Source: Halarsenatibacter silvermanii (GTDB lineage: Bacteria > Bacillota > Halanaerobiia > Halanaerobiales > Halarsenatibacteraceae). From it: a stretch of DNA of 64,000 bases. The position numbers and the translations under genes were made by a program. The stretch is taken from assembly GCF_900103135.1 (NCBI RefSeq), contig NZ_FNGO01000001.1, positions 124,001-188,000 on the forward strand, read 5' to 3'. Positions 42,813 through 50,624 of this stretch are shown piece after piece (position 1 is the stretch's first letter; the number at the start of each line of letters is the position of its first letter). Under the pieces are notes generated by a model. That model did no database searches. It saw nothing but the letters and a program-made list of their open reading frames with translations, and was not told the DNA's origin.

Positions 42813-44135
42813 TTACTGCTGAGCTCGTTCGTAACGCTCTAACACTCGATTGCCTCTTCTGACCATATTCTCTGCTGTCTCCTGAGCCGTTTGATCGCCG
42901 GCAAAGAAGTTTTCCAGCTCTTCCAGATTAATATCTCTTATTTCGGTGTAATTGCCCAGACGCAGGCCGCTGAATTCGTCATAGGTTGTAGACTGCTCGA
43001 TAGCAGTTTCAAATTGAGGATTCTCTTCAAACCAGCCCTCTTCTTCCAGCATTTCAACTGCTTCGTAAGTTACAGGCAGATAACCGGTATTTCTGTGCCA
43101 CCAGGCCTGATTTTCGGGCTGGGAGATGAAATTGAGCATATCGGACATAGCTGCAAATTCCTCTTCGCTGTGACCGTCATAAGCCCAGATGGTTCCGCCT
43201 CCGATTAGGGCATTGCCTACTTCGTATTCTCCGCCCATATGAGGGAGCATGGCTGTACCGACTTCGAAGTCGGCGTCTTCCATAAAGCCTGCCAGCGTCG
43301 CGGTCGACTGCATATACATGCCTACCTGTTCTCCCAGAAAGACCGGATCAGGATCGCCCTCACGTCCTTCATAGGTGAATATATCTTCTTCATTCCACTC
43401 GCCCAGCTGCTCCAATAGTTCAATGCCAAAATCTTCATCCCAGTAAAGTTCAGTTGCAAGACCTTCCATGCCGTTGGCCTGATTGGCTATGGGCTGATCG
43501 TGCCAGGTGTGCATATTCTCCAGCAGCACCCAGGAAGGCCAGGCTGTGGAAAAGCCAGCTTCGGCGTCGGTGTTCTCTATGATCTGCCGGCTGTATTCCT
43601 CCACCTCGGCAAAAGTTTCAGGAGGATCTTCCGGATCCAGACCGGCTTCTTCGAACATATCTTTGTTGTAATACATAATGGGGTTTGATGAGTTAAAGGG
43701 CAGCGAATAAAGATTGCCGTCGACTGAATAGTATTCGGTGACCGGACCGATAAATTCCTCCGGGTCAATATCGATCAGTTCATAAACCGGGTTGATGGCT
43801 CCGCTATCAAGCATGGTCATGGTGCCGACTTCATAAACCTGTGTCAGATATGGAGGGGAACCGCCTCGATAGGAAGCAATGGCAGTGGTCAGTGCTTCAG
43901 CATATGATCCCCGATGGACTTTATCAACATAAACCTCAGGATGTTCCGCCATAAAGTCATCGATTAGCTCTTCAGTTCGCTCGCGCAGATCTCCGCCCAG
44001 AGCATACCAGAAGTCTATCTCGACTTCTGCAGCCTCTACTGTTGATTCGGCCGTCATATCGTCCAGCTGCACACCGGAAAAGACCAGCATCAGAGCCAGA
44101 CCAAGAGCAATTGAAATTTTAAATATGTTTCTCAT
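42813..44135 (-). CDS. Extracellular solute-binding protein, UgpB-like
   Basis: About 440 residues, family 1 solute-binding protein. An N-terminal signal peptide (MRNIFKISIALGLALMLVFSG) without a lipobox cysteine suits a true periplasm. Then FWYALGGDLRERTEELIDDF, the PPYLTQVYEVGTMTML ligand region, YSLPFNSSNPIMYYNKDMF and the late GYLPVTYEAVE motif of CUT1 proteins such as UgpB (glycerol-3-phosphate). GTG 44138 and ATG 44135 are both possible starts. The protein is markedly acidic, as expected for a salt-adapted exported protein. Confidence 0.9.
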   Translation of the reverse strand: MRNIFKISIALGLALMLVFSGVQLDDMTAESTVEAAEVEIDFWYALGGDLRERTEELIDDFMAEHPEVYVDKVHRGSYAEALTTAIASYRGGSPPYLTQVYEVGTMTMLDSGAINPVYELIDIDPEEFIGPVTEYYSVDGNLYSLPFNSSNPIMYYNKDMFEEAGLDPEDPPETFAEVEEYSRQIIENTDAEAGFSTAWPSWVLLENMHTWHDQPIANQANGMEGLATELYWDEDFGIELLEQLGEWNEEDIFTYEGREGDPDPVFLGEQVGMYMQSTATLAGFMEDADFEVGTAMLPHMGGEYEVGNALIGGGTIWAYDGHSEEEFAAMSDMLNFISQPENQAWWHRNTGYLPVTYEAVEMLEEEGWFEENPQFETAIEQSTTYDEFSGLRLGNYTEIRDINLEELENFFAGDQTAQETAENMVRRGNRVLERYERAQQ

Positions 44136-44259
44136 CACTTAAATACCCCCATTAATTTTAAATATTGATGCCAATTTCAAAAAGCCACTATTTGATGAAT
44201 TATGATCGGATTGACGGCTTAAAGAAGTTTTTATCCCCCCTTATGCCGCTGTTATTTTA

Positions 44260-44607
44260 GGACCTTCTTGTATTCAGTTGATTAAAAGGTGTGTAAAAAA
44301 CCTCGTTTAGTTGTAGTGTAAGATATAAAGCTTCGTTCACAATGACACAATGAAATTTTCCCCGGTTTAAGTTTAGTTTTCGGCCTAAAAATTGCGCTTC
44401 CTTCGCAAATTCGCAAAAGCTTATCCCTGAGCACACGCTCAGCCCGGCACATCCTGAGCCGGGGACACTATTTTTTGGCCATGGACTTAACCTGAGTTTG
44501 GAAAAATTTCGAGCATCACTTTGCTTTATATCTTCCAGCCATTATTTTCATGATAGTGATCTTATACGATATCCATCAACTGAAAACAACTGAAAACAAG
44601 AAGATCC
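44260..44607 (+). repeat. MITE-like repeat, copy E (longest)
   Basis: About 348 bases bounded by GGACCTTCTTGTATTCAGTTGAT and, at the right, its near-exact inverse ATCAACTGAA...ACAAGAAGATCC. Inside lie the GTGTGTAAAAAACCTCG... segment shared with copy A (44289 onward, GATATAAAGCTTCGTTCACA), a unique middle, TTCCAGCCATTATTTTCATG shared with copy B, and the core GATAGTGATCTTATACGATA. The right end has a ten-base tandem duplication AACTGAAAAC. It occupies most of the 740-base gap between ugpB and the ZnuC-type gene. No ORF of note inside. Confidence 0.65.
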
Positions 44608-44804
44608 CAAAAAGTAAAAGACATAAAAAATGAAGCAGCCAGGCCCATTCCTCATCAAAATTGACATACCGGTGGTGAAGTATGAGCGACTGCGGAGTTA
44701 TCTCTTGAGTTCTCTAACTCTCAGCTTTATAATATAAATTTTTGCAATTTTAATTATACCTAATGCTTTTCAAGCTGTCAAATTCATTTTGGGCCTGCAA
44801 TTCA

Positions 44805-44841
44805 TATAATTTACAACTAAGTATAAACATGATAATGTAAA
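44805..44841 (+). promoter_or_regulatory. Possible -10 element and operator before the ZnuC-type gene
   Basis: TATAAT at 44805-44810 has no good -35. It overlaps TTTACA (44810-44815), which is the inverse of TGTAAA at 44836-44841, an imperfect inverted repeat that could bind a metal-responsive regulator such as Zur or MntR. Low certainty. Confidence 0.25.
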
Positions 44842-44880
44842 AGAAAAGAATTGGATTCGGTCAGAACGATTTAGGGAGGG

Positions 44881-45633
44881 ATGAGCGTGGAGGCGGTCAG
44901 GCTGAGAAATGTGAGATTTTCTTACGAAGAGGAGAAAGCAGTTAGAGATGTAAACTTAAAACTGGAAAAAGGAGATTTTGCCGCCTTCATCGGACCCAAT
45001 GGTTCGGGCAAAAGCACCGTCATCAAAATGTTGATGGGCGCGCTGGAACCGGATGAAGGCCGGGTTGAAGTCCTGGAAAAGGATGTAACCCGACTCAGAG
45101 ACTGGACAGATATAGGTTACATCTCTCAGGAAGTAAGGGAGTTCAATCAGAGCTTTCCGGCCACCGTCAGAGAAATAGTTGGCAGCAATCTATATAATGA
45201 GATGGGATTTTTTCGCTTTCTCAACGACCGGCTGGAAGAAAAAATCCATCGGGCTCTGAAACTCGTCGATATGGAAAATTTCAGGGGCCGGCGCATCGGC
45301 AACCTTTCCGGCGGCCAGCAGCAGAGGGTATTTATCGCCCGCATGATGGTCAACGATCCCGAACTGATTCTGCTGGATGAACCTCTTTCCGGTGTGGATA
45401 TCAAAACCCAGGATGAGTTTTACCGTATAATAGGCGATATAAATTCCGAGCTGAATAAGACAGTCATAATGGTTTCCCACGATGTAAACGTTATCAGCAG
45501 CCATGCCAACTACGTGGTCTGCTTTGAGAATGGGCGGGCTCATCTGCACAGATCCGACGAATTTAATTATGACAGCTATCTGGATGAAATTCGGGATTCC
45601 AGCCTGCAAATCGTACCCGATCATGATCACTAA
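44881..45633 (+). CDS. Metal ABC transporter ATP-binding protein (ZnuC/MntB-like)
   Basis: 250 residues. Walker A FIGPNGSGKSTVIKML (about residues 38-53), Q-loop ISQEVREF, signature LSGGQQQRVFIARMM, Walker B LILLDEPLSGVD and H-loop MVSHDVNVI. The length and the short C-terminal tail HDH match ZnuC-type ATPases that drive zinc or manganese import. ATG at 44881 with GGGAGGG upstream. Followed by the matching permease gene 59 bases on. No ZnuA-type binding protein gene lies nearby. Confidence 0.92.
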   Translation: MSVEAVRLRNVRFSYEEEKAVRDVNLKLEKGDFAAFIGPNGSGKSTVIKMLMGALEPDEGRVEVLEKDVTRLRDWTDIGYISQEVREFNQSFPATVREIVGSNLYNEMGFFRFLNDRLEEKIHRALKLVDMENFRGRRIGNLSGGQQQRVFIARMMVNDPELILLDEPLSGVDIKTQDEFYRIIGDINSELNKTVIMVSHDVNVISSHANYVVCFENGRAHLHRSDEFNYDSYLDEIRDSSLQIVPDHDH

Positions 45634-45692
45634 AAGCAGAAAAAGCGCCAAAAATCTTTCGGCAGAAATTAAGGCTCCGGGAGGATGACAGG

Positions 45693-46502
45693 ATGAATTT
45701 TATCACAGAAATACTTGCCTTCAGTTTCATGCGCCGGGCTCTTCTGGCCGGCAATCTGATCGGCATAATAGCGCCGCTGGTAGGAGTATTCTTAAATCTA
45801 CGCCGGCTGTCGCTGCTGGGCCACACCCTATCACATGTGGCACTGGCCGGAGTAGCTCTGGGCATATATCTGGGCGTATATCCTATTTATACCGCCATCA
45901 TTATTTCCATCATCGCCGCTCTGGCGGTGGAAAAACTGCGGCGGGATTATCAAAATTATGCCGAACTCGCCCTGGCGGTGGTGCTGGCCACCGGTCTGGG
46001 GCTGGCTGTGATTCTTATCTCGGCGGCCGAACAGACTGCCGGTATACATAGTTATCTCTTCGGCAGTATCTCGCTTGTGGCCAGTCGAGATATCTATACC
46101 ATAATTCCTCTTTTCTTCCTCATCCTGGCTGTTATAGCCCGATATTACTACGGTTTCTTCTATCTGGCTTTCGATGAAGAGGAAGCCCGGCTGGCCGGAG
46201 TTCCAGTGGGCTTTCTGAATACAGTGTTTATGATTATAGTCTCGATTACGGTGGCGCTGTCGATCCGGATAGTCGGCGCCCTGCTCATCTCCTCGCTCAT
46301 AACAATACCCGTAGCAACCGGCATGCTAATCGGCAGCAGTTTCCAGCGGACGGTGATCATCAGCATCGCAGCCGGTATAATCTCCGTCAATCTGGGATTG
46401 ATTTTCTCTTTCCAGCTCGATATTGCTCCCGGCGGAACCATAATTCTGGTCAGCGTTATGCTGCTGGCAGCAGTTTTGAGCTGGCAGCGCCTGCAGGAAT
46501 AA
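45693..46502 (+). CDS. Metal ABC transporter permease (ZnuB/MntC-like, ABC-3 family)
   Basis: 269 residues with eight or so membrane segments and ABC-3 family sequence: RRALLAGNLIGIIAPLVGVFLNLRRLSLLGHTLSHVALAGVALG at the N-terminus, FGSISLVASRDI in the middle and IRIVGALLISSLITIPVATG near the C-terminus. Imports zinc or manganese with the ATPase encoded just upstream. ATG at 45693 behind GGGAGGATGA. Metal specificity cannot be read with confidence from this family. Confidence 0.92.
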   Translation: MNFITEILAFSFMRRALLAGNLIGIIAPLVGVFLNLRRLSLLGHTLSHVALAGVALGIYLGVYPIYTAIIISIIAALAVEKLRRDYQNYAELALAVVLATGLGLAVILISAAEQTAGIHSYLFGSISLVASRDIYTIIPLFFLILAVIARYYYGFFYLAFDEEEARLAGVPVGFLNTVFMIIVSITVALSIRIVGALLISSLITIPVATGMLIGSSFQRTVIISIAAGIISVNLGLIFSFQLDIAPGGTIILVSVMLLAAVLSWQRLQE

Positions 46503-46586
46503 ATCATTGCAGTCGGGAATTAAATATCAAGCATCAGAATAATGATGAGCCTGAAAAATAATTTTTGAAGGGAGTATCAGCAAATT

Positions 46587-48140
46587 ATGCGAGCAGATAG
46601 AAGATCTTTATCCGTTCTAATTCTAATCTTAATGCTGGCTCTGACCATCACCGCAGGCACTATCCAGGCGCGTGAAGCCAGAGAAGGCGGCGAACTAACC
46701 ATCGCCATGGGAGCAGATCCGGAAGCCATGGACCCGATCGAAGCTTCATCAGCACCGGCTTCGATGGCCATGCTGCATACCATGGAATCGCTTTTCAGTA
46801 TGACACCCGAAGGTGAGATTGAGCCGCTGCTTGCTGAAGGTTATGAAGTCTCTGAAGATGGGCTGGAGTACGATATTTATATCCGGGAAGGCATCGAATT
46901 CCATGACGGCTCCTATTTCGATGCCGAAGCTGTAAAGTTCAATCTGGAGCGCTTTCTGGACGAAGAAGCCCCTTTTTCTTTTTTAATCGACGAGGTCACC
47001 GAAATCGAGATCGTCGACGATTATACCGTCAGACTCCACACCGAGGAGCCCTTCGCCCCACTCATCAATCATCTTTCGCACGAGCTGGTGGCCATGGCCA
47101 GCCCGTCGGCGGTGGAGGAATACGGTGAGGATTTTGCCGTCAATCCTGTCGGTACCGGAGCATTCGAGTTTGTAGAGTGGACCCGCGGCGATAAAATAGT
47201 CATGGAGCGCAACGAGAATTACTGGGGCGAAAACGCCTATCTCGATCGCCTCAACTTCAGTATTGTTCCCGAAGACTCCACCCGGGTCGTGCAGGTAGAA
47301 ACCGGAGAGACCGACGCCGCCATGTTCGTACCGCCCCGGGAACAGTCTCGTCTGGATGAGGTGGACGAGGTGAATACAGTGCAGGCTACCAGTCTCCGAA
47401 CGATTTACACCGGCTTCAATATCGAGGTAGAACCTTACGATGATGTAAGGGTCAGAAAAGCTCTCAACTATGCTGTCGACAACGACGCTATTGTCGAACA
47501 GATTCTGGAGGGAGCCGGCCGACCTTCGGACGCACCTATTTCCCCCGATATATTCGGTCATTCAGGCCAGGAAAAATATGAATACGATCCAGATCGAGCT
47601 CGGGAACTGCTGGCTGAAGCCGGATACGAGGACGGTTTTGAAACAACCTTCCATCACCCTGTCGGCCGCTATATGATGGATGATACAATAGCTCAGGCCA
47701 TACAAAGTCAACTGGACGATGTCGGAGTCGAAGCTGAGCTTATCACCATGGAATGGGCAACCTATCTGGAAACCCTGCAGGTCGCCCCGGAGGAGGCCGA
47801 GCACGAGCTTTATATGATGGGCTGGGGTGCTGTCACCGGTGATGCCGATTATGGGCTCTATCCCATGTTTCACAGTTCACAGATGGCTCCTTACGGCTGG
47901 GATCTTTCCTATCTCGACCATCCCGAAGTTGATGAGCTGCTCGAAAAAGCCAGACTCAATCCTGAGCCCGAACTGCGCGAGGAGTTTTACGCCGATGCCA
48001 TTGAAATCATCTGGGATGAAGTTCCCTGGCTCTTTCTGCACAGCGAAGTGCAGATCAATGCCGTACGCGAAGGTGTAGAAGGGCTGGTACATCATCCCCG
48101 CGAAAATATTATAGCTATAGATGCCTATCTGAGCGAGTGA
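46587..48140 (+). CDS. ABC transporter substrate-binding protein, family 5 (oligopeptide/nickel type)
   Basis: 517 residues. Signal peptide about residues 1-31 (VLILILMLALTITAGTIQA) with no lipobox cysteine. SBP_bac_5 features: GADPEAMDPIEASSAPA, DIYIREGIEFHDGSYFDAEAVKFNLE, NPVGTGAFEFVEW, VRKALNYAVDNDAI and ELYMMGWGAVTGDADYGLYPMF. Such proteins bind peptides, nickel, glutathione or other small molecules. No permease genes follow; a strong terminator does. It lies between a metal transporter and mttB, so its partners and ligand are uncertain. Confidence 0.9.
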   Translation: MRADRRSLSVLILILMLALTITAGTIQAREAREGGELTIAMGADPEAMDPIEASSAPASMAMLHTMESLFSMTPEGEIEPLLAEGYEVSEDGLEYDIYIREGIEFHDGSYFDAEAVKFNLERFLDEEAPFSFLIDEVTEIEIVDDYTVRLHTEEPFAPLINHLSHELVAMASPSAVEEYGEDFAVNPVGTGAFEFVEWTRGDKIVMERNENYWGENAYLDRLNFSIVPEDSTRVVQVETGETDAAMFVPPREQSRLDEVDEVNTVQATSLRTIYTGFNIEVEPYDDVRVRKALNYAVDNDAIVEQILEGAGRPSDAPISPDIFGHSGQEKYEYDPDRARELLAEAGYEDGFETTFHHPVGRYMMDDTIAQAIQSQLDDVGVEAELITMEWATYLETLQVAPEEAEHELYMMGWGAVTGDADYGLYPMFHSSQMAPYGWDLSYLDHPEVDELLEKARLNPEPELREEFYADAIEIIWDEVPWLFLHSEVQINAVREGVEGLVHHPRENIIAIDAYLSE

Positions 48141-48215
48141 CTTCAGAAAATTATCCCGGGAACAGGGCGGCCGCAGCCAGCAACTTTTCTATCATTTCCC
48201 GATTTCAGGGTGGTT

Positions 48216-48246
48216 GAGGCCGGCTTCCGGCCGCCTCTTTTTTTTT
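48216..48246 (+). terminator. Intrinsic terminator after the binding-protein gene
   Basis: GAGGCCGGCTTCCGGCCGCCTC folds into a GGCCG/CGGCC-cored hairpin and is followed at once by a run of about nine T. It separates the transporter genes from the mttB-pyl region. Confidence 0.85.
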
Positions 48247-48266
48247 AGCGGAGGAGGATTTTTGAG

Positions 48267-48434
48267 CTGAATATCAAATTTATTAAGTGGAGGCAATTAA
48301 TTAAGTTGAGGTAGTTTTATGCTGCTGTCTCCATTGCTTTTTTATCCTTTGTGATAATCATGATTATCCCGCCCGCTTCATGGGGCAAAGGGGGTGGTAC
48401 CAAAATAACAGTCAGAAAAAACGGAAGCTTTTAA
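48267..48434 (+). CDS. Candidate small membrane protein with an in-frame amber codon (speculative)
   Basis: A frame behind GGAGGAGG (48250-48257) could start at CTG 48267 and runs to TAA at 48432-48434, 55 codons with a single interruption: TAG at 48312-48314. Read through, it gives a basic N-terminus (NIKFIKWRQLIKLR), the amber residue, one clear membrane helix (FYAAVSIAFLSFVIIMIIPP) and a polar tail SWGKGGGTKITVRKNGSF. The positive-inside pattern spanning the amber codon suggests real coding. It is 78 bases before mttB. Alternatively it is a decayed transporter fragment; no homologue is recognised. Confidence 0.25.
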
Positions 48435-48506
48435 ATGACTGAAATTGCTGTAAACCGGAAAAAAACAAATAAAAAAACAACCAACAGTAGGGGAAAGGAT
48501 GAGTAA
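48435..48506 (+). CDS. Possible 23-residue lysine-rich leader peptide (speculative)
   Basis: ATG at 48435 directly abuts the TAA of the preceding small frame and encodes MTEIAVNRKKTNKKTTNSRG-KDE before TAA at 48504-48506, six bases before the mttB ATG. No ribosome-binding site is evident and base composition is A-rich, so this may be only untranslated leader. Listed because its abutting position on both sides is suggestive. Confidence 0.12.
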   Translation: MTEIAVNRKKTNKKTTNSRGKDE

Positions 48507-48511
48507 TTTTT

Positions 48512-49984
48512 ATGAGCACCAGAAATCCTCAAAGTGACTATCCCGTCAAGAACGGGTTCAGTGTGGATATGTTTTCCGATGCGGAAATAAGACAGATACA
48601 CAACGCCACTCTGGAAACTTTGACGGAGATGGGTATGCACATCACCAATGACGAAGCTCTTGACATTTTTGCCGATGCCGGCGCTGATGTCGATAGAGAC
48701 AGCGGAAGGGTCAAGATTCCACCTTATATGATAGATGACGCGCTGCGCTCGGCGCCGCCGGAAGTGCTTTTAGCCGGCCGCGATCCGGAAAACGACGTTG
48801 TGGTTGGAGACAGCCGGGTTAACTTCACCACCTTCGGAGCCGGCGTTCACATCATCGATCACGAGACGGGGGAGTTTCGCGACACTACCAAGCAGGATGT
48901 GGCCGATACAGCCCTTCTGGCCGATTATCTCGATCAGGTCGATGTCTACTCACATGCTGTCACCGGTGGTGATTGCCCCAGTGACAATGTAGACCTGCAT
49001 GAAGCCGAAGCCTTTTTGAACAACACCAGCAAACACTGCATGCATATAGATCTTACCTGCGGCGAAAATGCCAAAAAGTATTTCGAGATGGGAGCAGCCA
49101 TCGTAGGCGGCATGGATGAGCTTCGGGATAGACCGATAATCTCTGCTCTTGTCTGTCCTCAAAGTCCTTACGAACTGCATGGAGATGCAGCTCAGATCAT
49201 AATAGAATGCGCACGAGCTGGTGTTCCGGTCAACGTTCTATCGATGGCCATGGGTGGTGCGACTTCACCTATAACTCTGGCAGGAACACTGGTCGATCAC
49301 AACGCCGAGGTGCTCACCGGTATCACCCTGGCTCAACTTGTCAACCGGGGAGCGCCGGTACTTTACGGCAGTTCGACCACCGCTTTTGATGTCAAAGAAT
49401 CGACCTCGCCCGTAGGCAATCCCGAGCTGGGCATGATCAATGCCAGCGTGGCTCGACTTGCCCGCTATTATAACCTGCCCAGTTACACGGCCGGCGGTTA
49501 GGCGGACTCCAAAAAGTCCGATGCTCAGGCCGGTCATGAGAAGACTATCTCTGCCATGCTGCCAGCCATGGCGGGCTCCAACATGCTGTACGGTATGGGC
49601 ATGCTGGAGATGGGCCAAACCTTCAGCCACACTCAACTAGTCCTGGACGCCGAAATCGCCAAGATGGTGAGAAGAGTCGTGCAGGGCATAGATGTAAATG
49701 ACGATACTCTGGCTGTAAAAGAAATCAAGGATGTCGGACCGGGAGGTAACTTCCTGACCCAGCAGCACACCATCGATTACATGCACGAGGAACAGGCCCG
49801 GGCTGACATCTTCGATAGACAGATGCGGGAAAACTGGGAAAAATCCGGTTCTCCCCTCGCCCGAGAAAAAGCCGAGGAAAGAGTTAAAGAGATCTTTTCC
49901 TCGCACGAACCCGAACCTCTCGATGATGATGTAGCTCAAAAGCTTGAGGAGATCGTCGCAAGCGCCGCCGGTGAGGAGGATTAA
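48512..49984 (+). CDS. mttB: Trimethylamine methyltransferase MttB with in-frame amber (pyrrolysine) codon
   Basis: 490 residues if the TAG at 49499-49501 (residue 330) is read as pyrrolysine; true stop is TAA at 49982-49984. Protein before the amber (MFSDAEIRQIHNATLETLTEMGMHI..., NTSKHCMHIDL, TLAGTLVDHNAEVLTGITLAQL, YTAGG) and after it (ADSKKSDAQAGHEKT, MLEMGQTFSHTQLVLDAEIA) is continuous MttB. MttB moves a methyl group from trimethylamine to a corrinoid protein, with pyrrolysine in the active site. Total length and amber position agree with archaeal MttB (about 495, amber near 334). The corrinoid partner MttC is not in the window. A non-Pyl MtgB-type role is unlikely given the amber codon. 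Confidence 0.95.
49499..49501 (+). other. In-frame amber codon read as pyrrolysine in mttB
   Basis: TAG within the sense frame, flanked by codons for YTAGG and ADSKKSDAQ. The reading frame continues for a further 160 codons of conserved MttB sequence, and the full set of pyl genes and tRNA-Pyl lies immediately downstream. Confidence 0.95.
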
Positions 49985-50042
49985 TTAACTCCTCCCTGCG
50001 AACTCAGTCAGACTGAAGGAATTATCAGAGATTGAAGCTGGC

Positions 50043-50086
50043 AGCCGGCCGAGGGGGCGCAGAGCCGTCTCCGAAGCCGGCTTTAT
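50043..50086 (+). terminator. Probable terminator after mttB
   Basis: AGCCGGC (50043-50049) pairs with GCCGGCT (50076-50082) across a 26-base GC-rich loop, then TTTATTAAT. It lies 58 bases after the mttB stop and just before tRNA-Pyl, so it may separate or attenuate transcription between them. Confidence 0.5.
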
Positions 50087-50106
50087 TAATCTCATTTTTA
50101 AATCAG

Positions 50107-50178
50107 GGAGGGTTGATCGGAAAGATCACACAGGCTCTAACCCTGTGCAGCCGGGTGTAACTCCCGGACCCTCCTCCA
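50107..50178 (+). tRNA. pylT: tRNA-Pyl (anticodon CUA)
   Basis: 72 bases including encoded CCA, with every hallmark of tRNA-Pyl: 7-bp acceptor stem GGAGGGT/ACCCTCC, a single base (T) before the D stem, a 4-bp D stem GATC/GATC with a 5-base loop GGAAA, one base before the anticodon stem, a 6-bp anticodon stem CACAGG/CCTGTG, loop CTCTAAC with CTA anticodon, a 3-base variable region CAG, and T arm CCGGG-TGTAACT-CCCGG. Discriminator is T, where the archaeal and Desulfitobacterium tRNAs I recall have G. It lies between mttB and pylSn, as in other bacterial pyl clusters. Confidence 0.97.
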
Positions 50179-50248
50179 AAAATTTATATTTTTTTGCCCA
50201 CCCCGGCCAAAAATTCCGCTTTAGAAACAAACAGAGAGGAGGCCGATT

Positions 50249-50536
50249 ATGGCAGCGGAATACCGCTTTCGCAAACGCGAAAATCTATATAAACTCATAA
50301 AAGAAATTAAACTCTGGCCCTCACGCAGCGGCAGGCTGCACGGTATTAAAGAGCTGGAAAAGCAGGGCAATTTTATCGAGCTAAAATTATACTGCGGCGA
50401 GAATTTTCGTGTGAAGAACTCAAAAAACAGCCGGGCTGCCCGCTGGCTGCGCAATAAAATGATGGTCGAAGCCTGCCCCGGATGTAAGGTGCCGGAGTGG
50501 AAGCTGGAAAAATACGCCAGCACTTCTTTTGGTTGA
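50249..50536 (+). CDS. pylSn: Pyrrolysyl-tRNA synthetase N-terminal domain protein PylSn
   Basis: 95 residues, the separate tRNA-binding part of pyrrolysyl-tRNA synthetase found in bacteria. Recognised by LWPSRSGRLHGIK near the N-terminus, FRVKNSKNSRAARWLRNK in the middle and CPGCKVPEWKLEKYAST at the end. A His (LHGI) and three Cys (YCG, CPGC) can form its zinc site. It clasps the compact variable loop and T arm of tRNA-Pyl. ATG at 50249 with GAGAGGAGG upstream. Followed by pylSc; stop TGA at 50534-50536. Confidence 0.96.
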   Translation: MAAEYRFRKRENLYKLIKEIKLWPSRSGRLHGIKELEKQGNFIELKLYCGENFRVKNSKNSRAARWLRNKMMVEACPGCKVPEWKLEKYASTSFG

Positions 50537-50624
50537 TCGAATATCGAATGAGGAAAATGCTCCTCTGCTCAAACCTATAAAACCGATTAAATTTCATCAG
50601 AAAGGTCAGGTGAAACCGGCAGCA

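Noticed and set aside
48388-48402. GGGGGTGGTACC resembles a T-box antiterminator sequence in front of mttB.
   Set aside because: No stem I specifier loop, AGTA-type bulge or competing terminator can be seen upstream or downstream, and the bases fall inside the candidate small membrane frame.
49499-49501. mttB could be a pseudogene or two genes split by a nonsense mutation or sequencing error.
   Set aside because: The stop is exactly TAG, at the position where archaeal MttB carries pyrrolysine, both halves are well conserved, and the full pyl machinery follows.
50529-50624. PylSc could start at TTG 50529, overlapping the pylSn stop.
   Set aside because: No ribosome-binding site precedes it and the extra 32 residues have no counterpart in known PylSc; kept only as an upper limit.
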